A stretch of DNA of 64,000 nucleotides from JAGVSZ01 sp963716855 (GTDB taxonomy: Bacteria > Pseudomonadota > Gammaproteobacteria > Burkholderiales > SG8-39), in contig CAVQUV010000005.1 of the NCBI GenBank assembly GCA_963716855.1, positions 372,001 through 436,000 of the forward strand. The letters are read 5' to 3'. The notes beneath the pieces were generated by a model. It was not told the DNA's origin, searched no databases, and saw only the letters and a program-made list of their open reading frames with translations. Both the position numbers and the translations under genes were made by a program. This document shows positions 1 to 7,587 of this stretch, piece after piece (positions within the stretch are counted from its first letter, which is position 1; each line of letters opens with the position of its first letter).

Positions 1-114
<114 letters not shown>

Positions 115-185
115 GGCTGCCCCGACCCGCTATATGCTGTAGGCATCAGCCCCAGCCGGCGCCACTGCCGACGACGACTAGCGGC

Positions 186-377
186 ATGGCCGACCCACCG
201 ACCATGTACACCCAGCCACCGGACCCCGCGTTGCGCTGCCCGCGTTGCGGGGGGGCGCTCGTCCGCATGCGCCGCAAGCCGTTCGACCGGCTGTTGAGCC
301 TCGTCTCCCCGCGCCGGCGCTTTCGGTGCCGGGCGATGGGCTGCGGCTGGGAAGGCGCGGTCCGCAACAAGCGCTGA
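186..377 (+). CDS. Small zinc-ribbon protein (hypothetical)
   Basis: A 63-residue basic protein with a plausible zinc ribbon: Cys18-x2-Cys21 (CPRCGG) and Cys48-x4-Cys53 (CRAMGCGW), separated by an Arg-rich stretch. No wider function is recognised. It sits in the trpE-trpG gap on the opposite strand, tail-to-tail with trpE (23 bp between 3' ends) and divergent from trpG. A TATATG at 131-136 could serve as a -10 box, and no strong Shine-Dalgarno is visible. An internal ATG at 204 is an alternative start. The cysteine spacing and the low quality of the overlapping antisense frames make it a real gene candidate, but a spurious ORF cannot be excluded. Confidence 0.6.
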   Translation: MADPPTMYTQPPDPALRCPRCGGALVRMRRKPFDRLLSLVSPRRRFRCRAMGCGWEGAVRNKR

Positions 378-400
378 CCGCGAGGCGCCTGGCCTCGCCA

Positions 401-1879
401 TCATTCCACCTTCGAGTCCAGGCCGGCGGTCGCCATCTCGGCCGCGCGCAGCAGCGCCCGCGCCTTGATGTTGGTCTCGGTCCACTCGCTCTCCGCGACC
501 GAGTCGGCCACGATGCCCGCGGCCGCCTGCACATGCAGCAGCTCGTCCTTCACCACGCCGGTGCGGATCGCGATCGCGAGGTCCATGTCGCCGTGATAGC
601 CGATGTAGCCGACCGCGCCGGCGTAGACGCCGCGCTTCACCGGCTCCAGCTCGTCGATGATCTCCATCGCGCGCACCTTCGGCGTGCCGGTCACCGTCCC
701 CGCCGGGAACGTCGCGCGCAGGACCGCGAGCGCGTCGAGCCCCGGCTTGAGCTTGCCTTCGACGTTCGAGACGATGTGCATCACGTGCGAGTAGCGCTCG
801 ATCACCATGCGCTCGGTGACGCGCACCGAGCCGGTCTCCGCGATGCGGCCGACGTCGTTGCGCCCGAGGTCGATCAGCATCACGTGCTCCGCGCGCTCTT
901 TGGGGTCGGCGAGCAGCTCCTCGGCGAGCGCCCGGTCCTCCTCGGCGTTCGCGCCGCGGCGCCGCGTGCCGGCGATCGGCCGCAGCGTCACCTTGTCGCC
1001 CTCGAGGCGCACCAGGATCTCCGGGGACGCGCCGACGACGTTGAAGTCGCGGAAGTCGAAGTAGAACATGTAGGGCGACGGGTTGAGCGTGCGGAGCGCC
1101 CGGTAGAGCGCCAGCGGCTCGCCGGCATAGCGCCGCGAGAGCCGCTGGCCGACCTGCACCTGCATGATGTCGCCGTCGAAGATGAGCCGCTTCGCCTTCG
1201 CCACCGCCTGCAGGAAGGTCGCCTCCCCGAACCCGGACTGCGCCTGGTGGGCGACCGTCGGCCCGTGCGCCGGAATCTCGGCCGGCCGCCGCAAGGCCTC
1301 GAGCAGCTCGCGCAGGCGCTGCCTGCCGTGCGCGTAGGCGAGCGGGTTGCGCGGATCGGCGTAGACGACGAGGTAGAGCTTCCCCGCTAGGTTGTCGACG
1401 ATCGCGATCTCCTCCGATTGGAGGAGCACGATGTCCGGCGTGCCGATCGGGTCGGGTTTTTCCGGTCGCTTCGCCAGCTTCGGCTCGATGTATCGCACCG
1501 TGTCGTAGCCGAAGTACCCGACCAGGCCGCCGGCAAAGCGCGGCAGCCCGGCGAGCGGCGCCGCCTTGACGCGCTTCACATAGTCGCCGATGAACGCGAG
1601 CGGGTCGGGGCTCTCCACGTCCTCGGTCACCGCCTCGCCGTGCAGCACCAGCACCTTGTGCCCGCGCACCACGATGCGCGTCTGGGCGGGCAGCCCGATG
1701 AACGAGTAGCGGCCGAAGCGCTCGCCCCCCTGCACCGACTCGAGCAGATACGAGTACGGCCGGTTCGCGAGCTTGAGGTAGATCGAGAGCGGCGTGTCGA
1801 GGTCCGCGAACGTCTCGAGGACGAGCGGAACGCGGTTGAAGCCCTGCGCCGCGAGGCGCTTGAAGTCGGTTTCGGTCAT
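401..1879 (-). CDS. trpE: Anthranilate synthase component I
   Basis: The 492-residue product condenses chorismate with ammonia (from TrpG) to give anthranilate, the first committed step of tryptophan synthesis. The N-terminal half carries the LLES motif near residue 45, part of the Trp feedback-inhibition pocket. The C-terminal chorismate-binding domain shows PIAGTRRRG and, around residues 390-410, GTVTGTPK followed by GVYAGAVGY. The start is the ATG giving MTETDFKRLAAQGFN, matching betaproteobacterial TrpE; an upstream in-frame ATG would add 24 non-conserved residues. Upstream lies a leader with a promoter, a Trp-rich leader peptide and hairpins, so attenuation-like control is likely. Length is normal and all core motifs are present. 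Confidence 0.97.
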   Translation of the reverse strand: MTETDFKRLAAQGFNRVPLVLETFADLDTPLSIYLKLANRPYSYLLESVQGGERFGRYSFIGLPAQTRIVVRGHKVLVLHGEAVTEDVESPDPLAFIGDYVKRVKAAPLAGLPRFAGGLVGYFGYDTVRYIEPKLAKRPEKPDPIGTPDIVLLQSEEIAIVDNLAGKLYLVVYADPRNPLAYAHGRQRLRELLEALRRPAEIPAHGPTVAHQAQSGFGEATFLQAVAKAKRLIFDGDIMQVQVGQRLSRRYAGEPLALYRALRTLNPSPYMFYFDFRDFNVVGASPEILVRLEGDKVTLRPIAGTRRRGANAEEDRALAEELLADPKERAEHVMLIDLGRNDVGRIAETGSVRVTERMVIERYSHVMHIVSNVEGKLKPGLDALAVLRATFPAGTVTGTPKVRAMEIIDELEPVKRGVYAGAVGYIGYHGDMDLAIAIRTGVVKDELLHVQAAAGIVADSVAESEWTETNIKARALLRAAEMATAGLDSKVE

Positions 1880-1901
1880 GAGCTGCTTTCTTCGTTCCCC
1901 T

Positions 1902-1923
1902 CGGAAGCGTCTCGGCGCTTCCG
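1902..1923 (-). promoter_or_regulatory. Hairpin in the trpE leader, close to the trpE start
   Basis: A perfect 8-bp stem (CGGAAGCG / CGCTTCCG) with a 6-nt loop lies 22 nt upstream of the trpE ATG. It has no U-run, so it does not look like a classical intrinsic terminator. It could act on ribosome loading or as the last element of the leader structure. Together with the repeat hairpin at 1940-1962 and the leader peptide it makes a folded leader of about 235 nt. Confidence 0.45.
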
Positions 1924-1931
1924 CTGCTTTG

Positions 1932-1967
1932 GGGGATCTACAAGGGGGCATCGCCCTCTTGTTCGAA
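1932..1967. repeat. Hairpin repeat, copy A (trp leader)
   Basis: Copy A of a repeat seen three times here. It has a shared left flank GGGGATCTACAAGGG, an imperfect 10-bp stem (1940-1949 with 1953-1962, loop ATC) and a shared right flank TTGTTCGAA. It lies between the Trp leader peptide and trpE. In the trpE transcript the stem has one A-C mismatch. Its GGGGGCA (1944-1950) can also pair with TGCCCCC at 2050-2056, which overlaps the first Trp codon of the leader peptide, so two alternative structures are possible. Copies B and C lie upstream of purD at 44866-44970. Confidence 0.7.
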
Positions 1968-2021
1968 TACTCTTCGGTACTGCCATGGTGCGCGCGTGAC
2001 TCAGCGCGCGTGTGCGGTGAA

Positions 2022-2081
2022 CTAGCGCCAGCAGCGCCAGCTTTCCCACTGCCCCCAGAGGCCGAAGAGCACGCAGCTCAT
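2022..2081 (-). CDS. trpL: trp operon leader peptide
   Basis: A 19-codon ORF reads MSCVLFGLWGQWESWRCWR and stops with TAG. Four of its 19 codons are Trp (positions 9, 12, 15 and 18), spaced exactly three codons apart, far above chance for a random ORF. It begins about 35 nt after the inferred transcription start and ends 142 nt before trpE. Such peptides sense charged tRNA-Trp through ribosome stalling and control trp transcription by attenuation in other proteobacteria. Downstream are two hairpins (1940-1962 and 1902-1923), and the segment around the first Trp codon can pair with the first of them. No U-run terminator is visible, so the mechanism may differ from the E. coli model. The Shine-Dalgarno is weak. 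Confidence 0.75.
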   Translation of the reverse strand: MSCVLFGLWGQWESWRCWR

Positions 2082-2122
2082 GTGACGAGGACTCGTCCGT
2101 TCGTTGAAGTGAAGCCGGCCCG

Positions 2123-2152
2123 ACTATAGCACCGGGGATTTGCGCCGCACAA
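2123..2152 (-). promoter_or_regulatory. sigma70-type promoter for the trpE leader
   Basis: On the minus strand a -35 TTGTGC (2147-2152), an 18-bp spacer and a -10 TATAGT (2123-2128) preceded by TGC (extended -10) point towards trpE. Transcription would start near 2116, about 35 nt before the leader peptide and about 236 nt before trpE. The -35 box is just 11 bp beyond the gph stop codon, so trpE need not depend on readthrough from gph. Confidence 0.6.
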
Positions 2153-2163
2153 CCCGTGGCGCG

Positions 2164-2835
2164 TCAGGCCCGGCCCAGCAGCCGGCGCGCGGCCTCGGCC
2201 AGGTCCGGCACGATGGCGTCGCAGTCGAGGGTCTCGACCGGCCGGCCTTCGTTGTAGCCGTAGGGCACGCACCACACCGGACAGCCCGCCGCCCGGGCGG
2301 CCTGAACATCGTTCGCCGAGTCGCCGATCATCACCGCATCGGCGGGGCGCACGTCCAATCGCGCGCAGGCGGTGCGCACCGGCTCCGGGTCGGGCTTCTT
2401 CCGCACGACCGTGTCGCCGCAGACGACGACCTTGAAGAAGCCGTCGAGCCCCGTCCGCTGCAGCAGGTCGATCGTGAACCGCTCCGCCTTGTTCGTGATG
2501 CAGGCGAGCGGCAGGCCCGCGTCGTGCAGCGCGCGCAGCCCTGCGATCACGCCGGGGTACGGCACGGAGCGCCGGCCCGATTCCTCCGCGTAGTAGCGCT
2601 CGTAGATCGGCAACGCCCGGGCGAGGAGCACGGGATCCGCCGCCGCGTCGAGGGAACCGGTGAGCGTTCGCTCCACGAGCTTCGGGATGCCCTTGCCGAT
2701 GTAGGTCGCGATCACCGCGGGATCGCGTGCCGGCAAGCCGAGCTCCGCGAGCATCGCGTTCGCGGCGGCGGCGAGGTCCGGCGCGCTGTCGAGCAGCGTG
2801 CCGTCGAGGTCGAACAGAACGGCACGAGCTTTCAT
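2164..2835 (-). CDS. gph: Phosphoglycolate phosphatase
   Basis: A HAD-superfamily phosphatase of 223 residues that dephosphorylates 2-phosphoglycolate, a by-product of Rubisco oxygenation or DNA repair. It shows the nucleophile motif FDLDGTLLD (Asp9, Asp11), a helical cap domain, NKAERF near residue 115 as motif II/III region, and GDSANDVQAAR near residue 171 for Mg binding. Length and motifs match Gph. In most Betaproteobacteria gph sits directly between rpe and trpE; here it is still next to trpE, but rpe is 6.1 kb away. It follows the octaheme cytochrome gene by 12 bp on the same strand and is probably co-transcribed with it. Confidence 0.93.
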   Translation of the reverse strand: MKARAVLFDLDGTLLDSAPDLAAAANAMLAELGLPARDPAVIATYIGKGIPKLVERTLTGSLDAAADPVLLARALPIYERYYAEESGRRSVPYPGVIAGLRALHDAGLPLACITNKAERFTIDLLQRTGLDGFFKVVVCGDTVVRKKPDPEPVRTACARLDVRPADAVMIGDSANDVQAARAAGCPVWCVPYGYNEGRPVETLDCDAIVPDLAEAARRLLGRA

Positions 2836-2847
2836 CGGAACGCGGGG

Positions 2848-5294
2848 CTACTGCGCGGCCCCGAGCTGGGCTGCGAGCCGCGCGAAGTCCTGGTTCTCCG
2901 GCTCCAGCTCGCGCAACAGGCGCGCGTGCTCGCGCGCGCCCGCCAGGTTCCCGCCGGCGCGCTCGTAGGTCGCGAGCGCGAACAGGATCTCGCGGTCGTA
3001 GGGATGGCGGGCGAGCGCGGCGCCGAGCGTCTTGAGCGCTTCCGGCCGCTTGCCCGTGTCGTAGAGCGCGATGCCGTATACGTAGGCGAACCGCGCATCG
3101 TCCGGCGCGAGCTTCGCGGCGGCCGCGAGCTCCGCGAGCGCCTCCTGGGTGCGCTTCTGGCGCACCAGCGCGAGCCCGAGCGCGTGATGCGCCGGCGCCG
3201 ACTGCGGCGCGCGCTTCAGCGCCGCGCGCAGGGTCTGCTCCGCGTCGTCTTCGCGGCCGATCGAGCGCTGCGCGTCGGCGAGGTTGAGCGCCGCCGCAAC
3301 GAAGGTGGGGTCGAGGGCCAGCGCGGCGCGATAGGCCTCGATCGCCTCGTTCGTCTGGCCGCGCGTCGCGCTGAGCGCGCCGAGGACGAGCTGCGATTCC
3401 GGGCGGTCCGCGTTGAAGCGCTGCGCGGTCACGTATTCGTCGAGCGCTCGCGCGAGCTTGGTGCGGTCGTCGGCGGTGAGGCGCGCCTCCGGCGGACCGG
3501 CGAGCGAGCGCGCCGCGTCCAGGCGCACCTGGCGAATCGGGTCGTCGAGCATCCGCGGAAGGAGCTGCGCGCGCGTCGGCACGTCGGCGTTCGCGAGCGC
3601 GCGCGCGGCCGCGGCGCGCACGAGCGGATCGGGATCGTTCAACGCGTTGCGCACCGTCGGCAGCGTCACCGGGCTCAGGTAGCGACCCAGCCGCTCCACC
3701 GCGCCGGCGCGCACGAACCCGGACTGGTCGCGATCCTCGGCGACCCGGATCAACGCACCCTGCGCCTCCGGCGCGCCGCGCTCGGCGGCATGCAGCGCCT
3801 CGGCGAACGTCTGGAATCCGCGCTTCGGCTGCGGAAACCACTTCGCCACCGCAGCGGCGGCCCACTGCGGGGATTGCTTCGCATGACACCCGTTGCACGC
3901 GTTTGGCACGCCGAGCGCGACGGTGCGGTCGGGCCGCGGAATGCGGAAGCTGTGATCGTGCCGCGGATCGACGACCATGTAGGTCGTCGTCGGCATGTGG
4001 CACGCGGCGCACTCGGCGCCCTTCGACTCCGTCGCGTGATGGGTGTGATCGACGGCGTCGTACTTCGCGGCGGCGTGGCACTGCGCGCAGACGGCGTTGC
4101 CGGGCGCGCGCAGCTCGAGCGTGTGCGGGTCGTGGCAGTCCGAACAGGTCACGCCCTTCGCGTGCATCCGGCTCTGCAGGAACGAGCCGTAGTTGTAGAC
4201 CTCGTCGCGCATCTGGCCATCGGCGTAGTAGAGCCCGGGCTCGATCAGCGATGCGCGGAACGCGTCCGCGAAGGGCTGACCGGCGTGCCACGCGTCGGAG
4301 AACTGACCGCGCCGCGCATGGCAGCGCGCGCAGGTCTCGATCTCGCGGTTCGAGTCGCGCGGCTTCGAGCGCGCCGCGTTCCCGGTGGCGGGGTCGATCG
4401 CCCAGGAGACGCCCTTGCGCTCGTCGAGCGCGACCGTGAGGCCCCGACCTGCGTCGAAGCGCTTCCAGTCGCCGTCCTTCTTCGCCCAGGCGACGTGGTT
4501 CGAGCCCGGCCCGTGGCACGCCTCGCAGCGCGACGTTCAGGTCGGTCCACGTCGTGTGGAACGTCCTGGCCTTCTCGTCGTAGCCCTTGCGCAGGTTGGT
4601 GGAGTGACAGTCGGCGCACTGGTAGTTCCAGTTCTGGTCGATACCGGTCCAGTGCTGCGGGTCGCCCGCCTTGAGATTGCGATCGGCATAGAGATGGAAC
4701 CAGCGCTGGCCGCCCGCCGCTTTCGGCCGCGCGTCCCACGCGATCCCCAGCGCCTGCAACCGCCCGCCGGGGAACTCGATCAGGTACTGCTGCAGCGGAT
4801 AGAGGCCGAAGGTGTACCGGATTTCGAAGTCGGCGAGCTTCCCATCCGGGCCGTCGGTGTTGACGAAGTACTTGCCGTCGCGCTTGAAGAACGTCGAGGT
4901 GACGCCGGCAAGGCTGAACTTCGCGCCGCCGAAATTCGCCGAGTACGGTCTTTTCGGTCGCCGCTTCCATCGCGCGGTCGTGATGCGATCCGCGCCACGC
5001 CTCGGTCTCTTTCGCGTGGCACGACGCGCACGCCGGAGCACCGACGTAGGTCGCGGCAGGAAGCGTCGGCGCGCCAGGCGCCGTCGCGATCGCGGTCTCC
5101 GTCGGAGGCGGGGTCTTGCGGTCCGCGAACACGACGTAGGCGACGATCGCGACAACCGCAACGGCCGCGACACCGAGCACGCGCCGGAGATCCCGTTGGT
5201 CGGACTTCGGCGCTACTTGCGGCGCGGGCGGTGGCGCCGCAGGACCGGGCGTTTGCGCTTTCGCCTTGCGGCGTGAACCGTGCTTCTTGCTCAA
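2848..5294 (-). pseudogene. Membrane-anchored octaheme cytochrome c with HEAT and TPR repeats (two frameshifts)
   Basis: Spliced across two frameshifts, the gene encodes about 814 residues. It has a basic N-terminus, a single membrane anchor at residues 38-57, then eight CxxCH heme motifs (CASCH, CADCH, CEACH, CARCH, CSDCH, CAQCH, CAACH, CNGCH), a HEAT-like stretch (repeated DPLVRAAAARAL-type units) and a C-terminal TPR array. It is probably a periplasmic multiheme electron carrier of the cytochrome c554-like/TPR family; its partner is unknown. The reading frame breaks near 4931-4941 (extra base after TVLGEF) and near 4526-4536 (before CEACHGPG); both behave as single-base insertions. The last 454 codons (2848-4212) are intact. 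Frameshifts may be assembly errors, since conserved motifs continue on both sides; otherwise the gene is recently broken. Confidence 0.8.
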
Positions 5295-5699
5295 GGGAGA
5301 GGAAGGCTACGCGCCGCGAGATTACGGCGGCGCGAAGGATAGCACCCGGTCAATGCGATGCTGCAGCGCTCAGGACGTCGGCTTGACCCCGCGCAGCTCG
5401 GCGAAGCGCCGCACGAATACCGCGGCCCACTTGTCGAACGCGTCCTTACGAGGAGTGGTGGCGCTACGTACGACCCGCGAGCAGCAGGCCAGGCTTCCCT
5501 GCTGCAGTCGTGGTCACGGCCTGCATCGGCACCTTCCCGTCGCCGTCCGCTTGGTCGTCGGCGTTGCGCCCCGGGTGCTCGCGGAGCGAGAATTCGCGGC
5601 CGCTTATCGGACGCGCGCGCATTTGGGGACGTGGGAATGCGACGACTGCACGCTTGGAGAACGAACGAGACGCTCGCCGGCGCAAGGCGGCGCGCCGCG
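5295..5699. other. 405-bp gap, possible decayed coding sequence
   Basis: The gap is between the divergent cytochrome and CYTH genes. No intact gene is convincing. On the minus strand a short open stretch ending at a TGA at 5370-5372 reads DAFDKWAAVFVRRFAELRG before VKPTS, with protein-like composition, and another ending near 5464 reads NADDQADGDGKVPMQAVTT. They are in different frames and lack starts, so they may be remnants of one decayed gene. The part nearest the cytochrome start presumably holds its promoter. Confidence 0.3.
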
Positions 5700-6452
5700 A
5701 TGCGCCCCGCCCTGTCGCTTCTGCTCGCCGCGCACTTCGGCGCCGCGGCGGGCGCGGACGCCCCGTTGGCGAGCGGCGCGGCAGGCGCCGAGGTGCAGAT
5801 CAATCTGTGCGCCGAGCCGGCGGAGATCGTGCGCGCCCTGGCGCTGCACGCCGAAAGCGGCACGCCGCGTGAAGCCTGGTATTTCGACACCCCGGACCTC
5901 GCGCTCTTCAGGCGCGGCCTCGTGTTCCGCCTGCGGCTCACTGGGCGCGGCGCGGAGCTGACCCTCAAGGCCGCCGATCAGGACTGCAAGCAGGTGCCGC
6001 CCGCGCTGCTGCCGGGGCGCGAAGGCAAGTGCGAGTACGACCTGCACGGCAGCGACTTCAAGGGCGCCGTGTCGCTGAGCCGTCGGTTGGACGAGGCGAC
6101 CTCGCGCGCGCTACTCGGTGACCGTGTTCCGCTCGAGAAGACGCTTAGCGCGCGGCAGGAGCGCTACCTGCGCGAGGGCGTGTCCGTGTGGCCGATGCCG
6201 CCCGGCCTGCAGCGCCTGGGCCCGGTCCGCATCCAGGCCTACCGCAGCAAGACCGAGAAGCCGGTCGTCGAGGTCTGGGAACTGCCGTCGGGGACCCGTT
6301 TCGTCGAAATCTCCGAGAAGGCGCGCGTCGACGACGCGCTGCGTCGTCGGTCGGAGCTCGAGAAGAGGCTCGCGAACGCCGGCGTGAAGGTCTGTGCCGA
6401 TCAGTCGTCGCAGGCCGGCGCGAAGCTGCGCGAGCTCGCGCGGCCGAAGTGA
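5700..6452 (+). CDS. Secreted CYTH-like domain protein
   Basis: The product has 250 residues. The chosen ATG gives a signal peptide (MRPALSLLLAAHFGAAAGA); the frame is open upstream, but those residues are Arg-rich and not protein-like. The mature part starts with EVQINL (Glu31, Gln33, Asn35), a degenerate form of the ExExK signature of CYTH/triphosphate tunnel enzymes. It continues with YFDTPDLALFRRGLVFRLR and ELTLK, which match the second and third CYTH strands. The degenerate ExExK and the export signal argue against a classical cytoplasmic adenylate cyclase or thiamine triphosphatase; a periplasmic polyphosphate- or ligand-binding role is possible but unproven. It stands alone in the rpe-gph island. 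Confidence 0.72.
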   Translation: MRPALSLLLAAHFGAAAGADAPLASGAAGAEVQINLCAEPAEIVRALALHAESGTPREAWYFDTPDLALFRRGLVFRLRLTGRGAELTLKAADQDCKQVPPALLPGREGKCEYDLHGSDFKGAVSLSRRLDEATSRALLGDRVPLEKTLSARQERYLREGVSVWPMPPGLQRLGPVRIQAYRSKTEKPVVEVWELPSGTRFVEISEKARVDDALRRRSELEKRLANAGVKVCADQSSQAGAKLRELARPK

Positions 6453-6522
6453 GCAGTTCTCCGAGCCCCGCCCGCCTTACTTCTTGAATCCCTCGCGCGT
6501 CCGCCTCGGCTACGGCCCTTCG

Positions 6523-6803
6523 CTAGTACGGCCGCGCCGGCCCGATCTGCGGTGCGCGAACCGGTTTGGCCCTGCCGAAGAAGATCGTCACGCCCTGACC
6601 GCCGCAACGCGTCGAGAGCGCTTCGTTGGGATTGCCGAAGCAGCTGTCCAGGTCCTGCCAGTTGTTCATTGCCCAGACGTCGCCTGCCGGGCCGACGGCG
6701 ATGTCAGTCTGCATCTGCAGGCCGCCCCCCACGTAGCCGCCGGGTGGCGAGATCTGATCGCCGGTCTTCTTGCCGGGCGGGCAGTTCTCGGTGCGCAGAC
6801 GCC
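6523..6803 (-). pseudogene. C-terminal remnant of a beta-propeller-like protein
   Basis: On the minus strand an open frame without a start ends at TAG 6523-6525. It reads through TENCPPGKKTGDQISPPGG, then VAVGP-type and GDVWAMNNWQD segments, ending in KPVRAPQIGPARPY. The composition and the GDVWAMNNW motif look like the last blade of a secreted NHL/SMP-30-type beta-propeller protein. It is cut at about 6803, exactly where a remnant on the other strand begins. Assignment rests on family recollection, not on a search. Confidence 0.45.
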
Positions 6804-6804
6804 G

Positions 6805-6993
6805 AAGCCGGTGATCGATCAGTGGTCGGCGGTGATCGCGAATACGGTGCGGACACCCGGGGTGAGGGAACGGCTAGTCGACCTCGGTCTCGAGCCGACG
6901 GGCACGACTCCGGAGGAGCTCGCGGCGATCATGGCGGCCGACACCGCGCGGTGGGCGCCGATCGTCAAGGCGTCAGGGTTCAGCGCCGACTGA
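6805..6993 (+). pseudogene. C-terminal remnant of a Bug (TctC) receptor
   Basis: About 60 codons ending at TGA 6991-6993 encode VIDQWSAVIANTVRTPGVRE followed by LVDLGLEPTGTTPEELAAIM and APIVKASGF. This is the typical C-terminus of tripartite tricarboxylate transporter substrate-binding (Bug) proteins, as in the intact gene at 22575-23543. The N-terminal four-fifths of the gene is missing; upstream the sequence runs into the oppositely oriented propeller remnant. It is a deletion scar at the edge of the toxin-antitoxin island. Confidence 0.6.
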
Positions 6994-7040
6994 TTGGTAC
7001 GGCGTCACGGGTAGCTCGCGAGGCATGCCGGGGCCGATGC

Positions 7041-7060
7041 GTCAATACGTACGTATTGAC
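7041..7060. promoter_or_regulatory. 20-bp perfect palindrome, probable operator
   Basis: GTCAATACGTACGTATTGAC is its own reverse complement over all 20 bases. It is AT-richer than its surroundings and lies 31 bp upstream of the ATG of the ribbon-helix-helix gene at 7092. Position and symmetry suit an autoregulatory operator for that DNA-binding protein. Confidence 0.6.
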
Positions 7061-7091
7061 CGGTAGGCGGGCCCCGGCTTATCCTCGCCTG

Positions 7092-7586
7092 ATGTCCGCC
7101 GCCGCCAAGTCCGCCCAGCTCCAGATTCGCGTGTCGCCAGCCGAGAAAGCCGCGATCCAGCGCGCCGCCCGCCGCGCCGGATTGGACACGTCCGCCTATG
7201 TGCTCGCCCGGGTGCTGCCCGCCCTGGCGCGCCGGTTTCAGGACCTCACCGAGGCCTGCGCGGATCCCGAGGGCGCACGCTTCGCGCTGGCCGAGCTGAA
7301 CGCCTGGCTCGCGAGCCTCGGGGCCGGGGAGCTTCGGGAAGCGGTGGCGTCGCCACCGCCCACGCTGACGGCCTATCTCGCCAACTACGTCGCCGCGATG
7401 GTGGAGGTCGCATGTGCGCAGCGCGGCATCGTATCGCCGGCGTGGACCCGCACGATTGCGCCTCTGACCGAGCCGGTGTTCGGCTCCGCGCTCATGAGCC
7501 TGCGCCTGTACCTGCTCACCCATTCGCCGGCGCCCTTCCGGCGGCGGAACATCTTCATCGACTCCACCGTGGGCTCCAGGGTGTGA
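7092..7586 (+). CDS. Ribbon-helix-helix protein, putative antitoxin
   Basis: The product has 164 residues. The N-terminus (AQLQIRVSPAEKAAIQRAAR, then RAGLDTSAYVLARVLP) resembles the ribbon-helix-helix DNA-binding domain of DUF1778-type antitoxins: a short beta strand followed by two helices. A further helical domain of about 110 residues ends with FRRRNIFIDSTVGSRV and has no assigned function; it is longer than in ordinary RHH antitoxins and may be the partner-binding part. The gene ends 1 bp before the nucleotidyltransferase-like gene, and a 20-bp palindrome lies just upstream, the classical layout of an autoregulated antitoxin-toxin pair. The ORF is open upstream, but this ATG is the first that yields a sensible RHH start. 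Confidence 0.7.
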   Translation: MSAAAKSAQLQIRVSPAEKAAIQRAARRAGLDTSAYVLARVLPALARRFQDLTEACADPEGARFALAELNAWLASLGAGELREAVASPPPTLTAYLANYVAAMVEVACAQRGIVSPAWTRTIAPLTEPVFGSALMSLRLYLLTHSPAPFRRRNIFIDSTVGSRV

Positions 7587-7587
7587 G

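Noticed and set aside
2140..4674. 844-codon plus-strand ORF opposite gph and the cytochrome
   Set aside because: Arg/His/Val-rich shadow of real genes on the other strand; no motifs.
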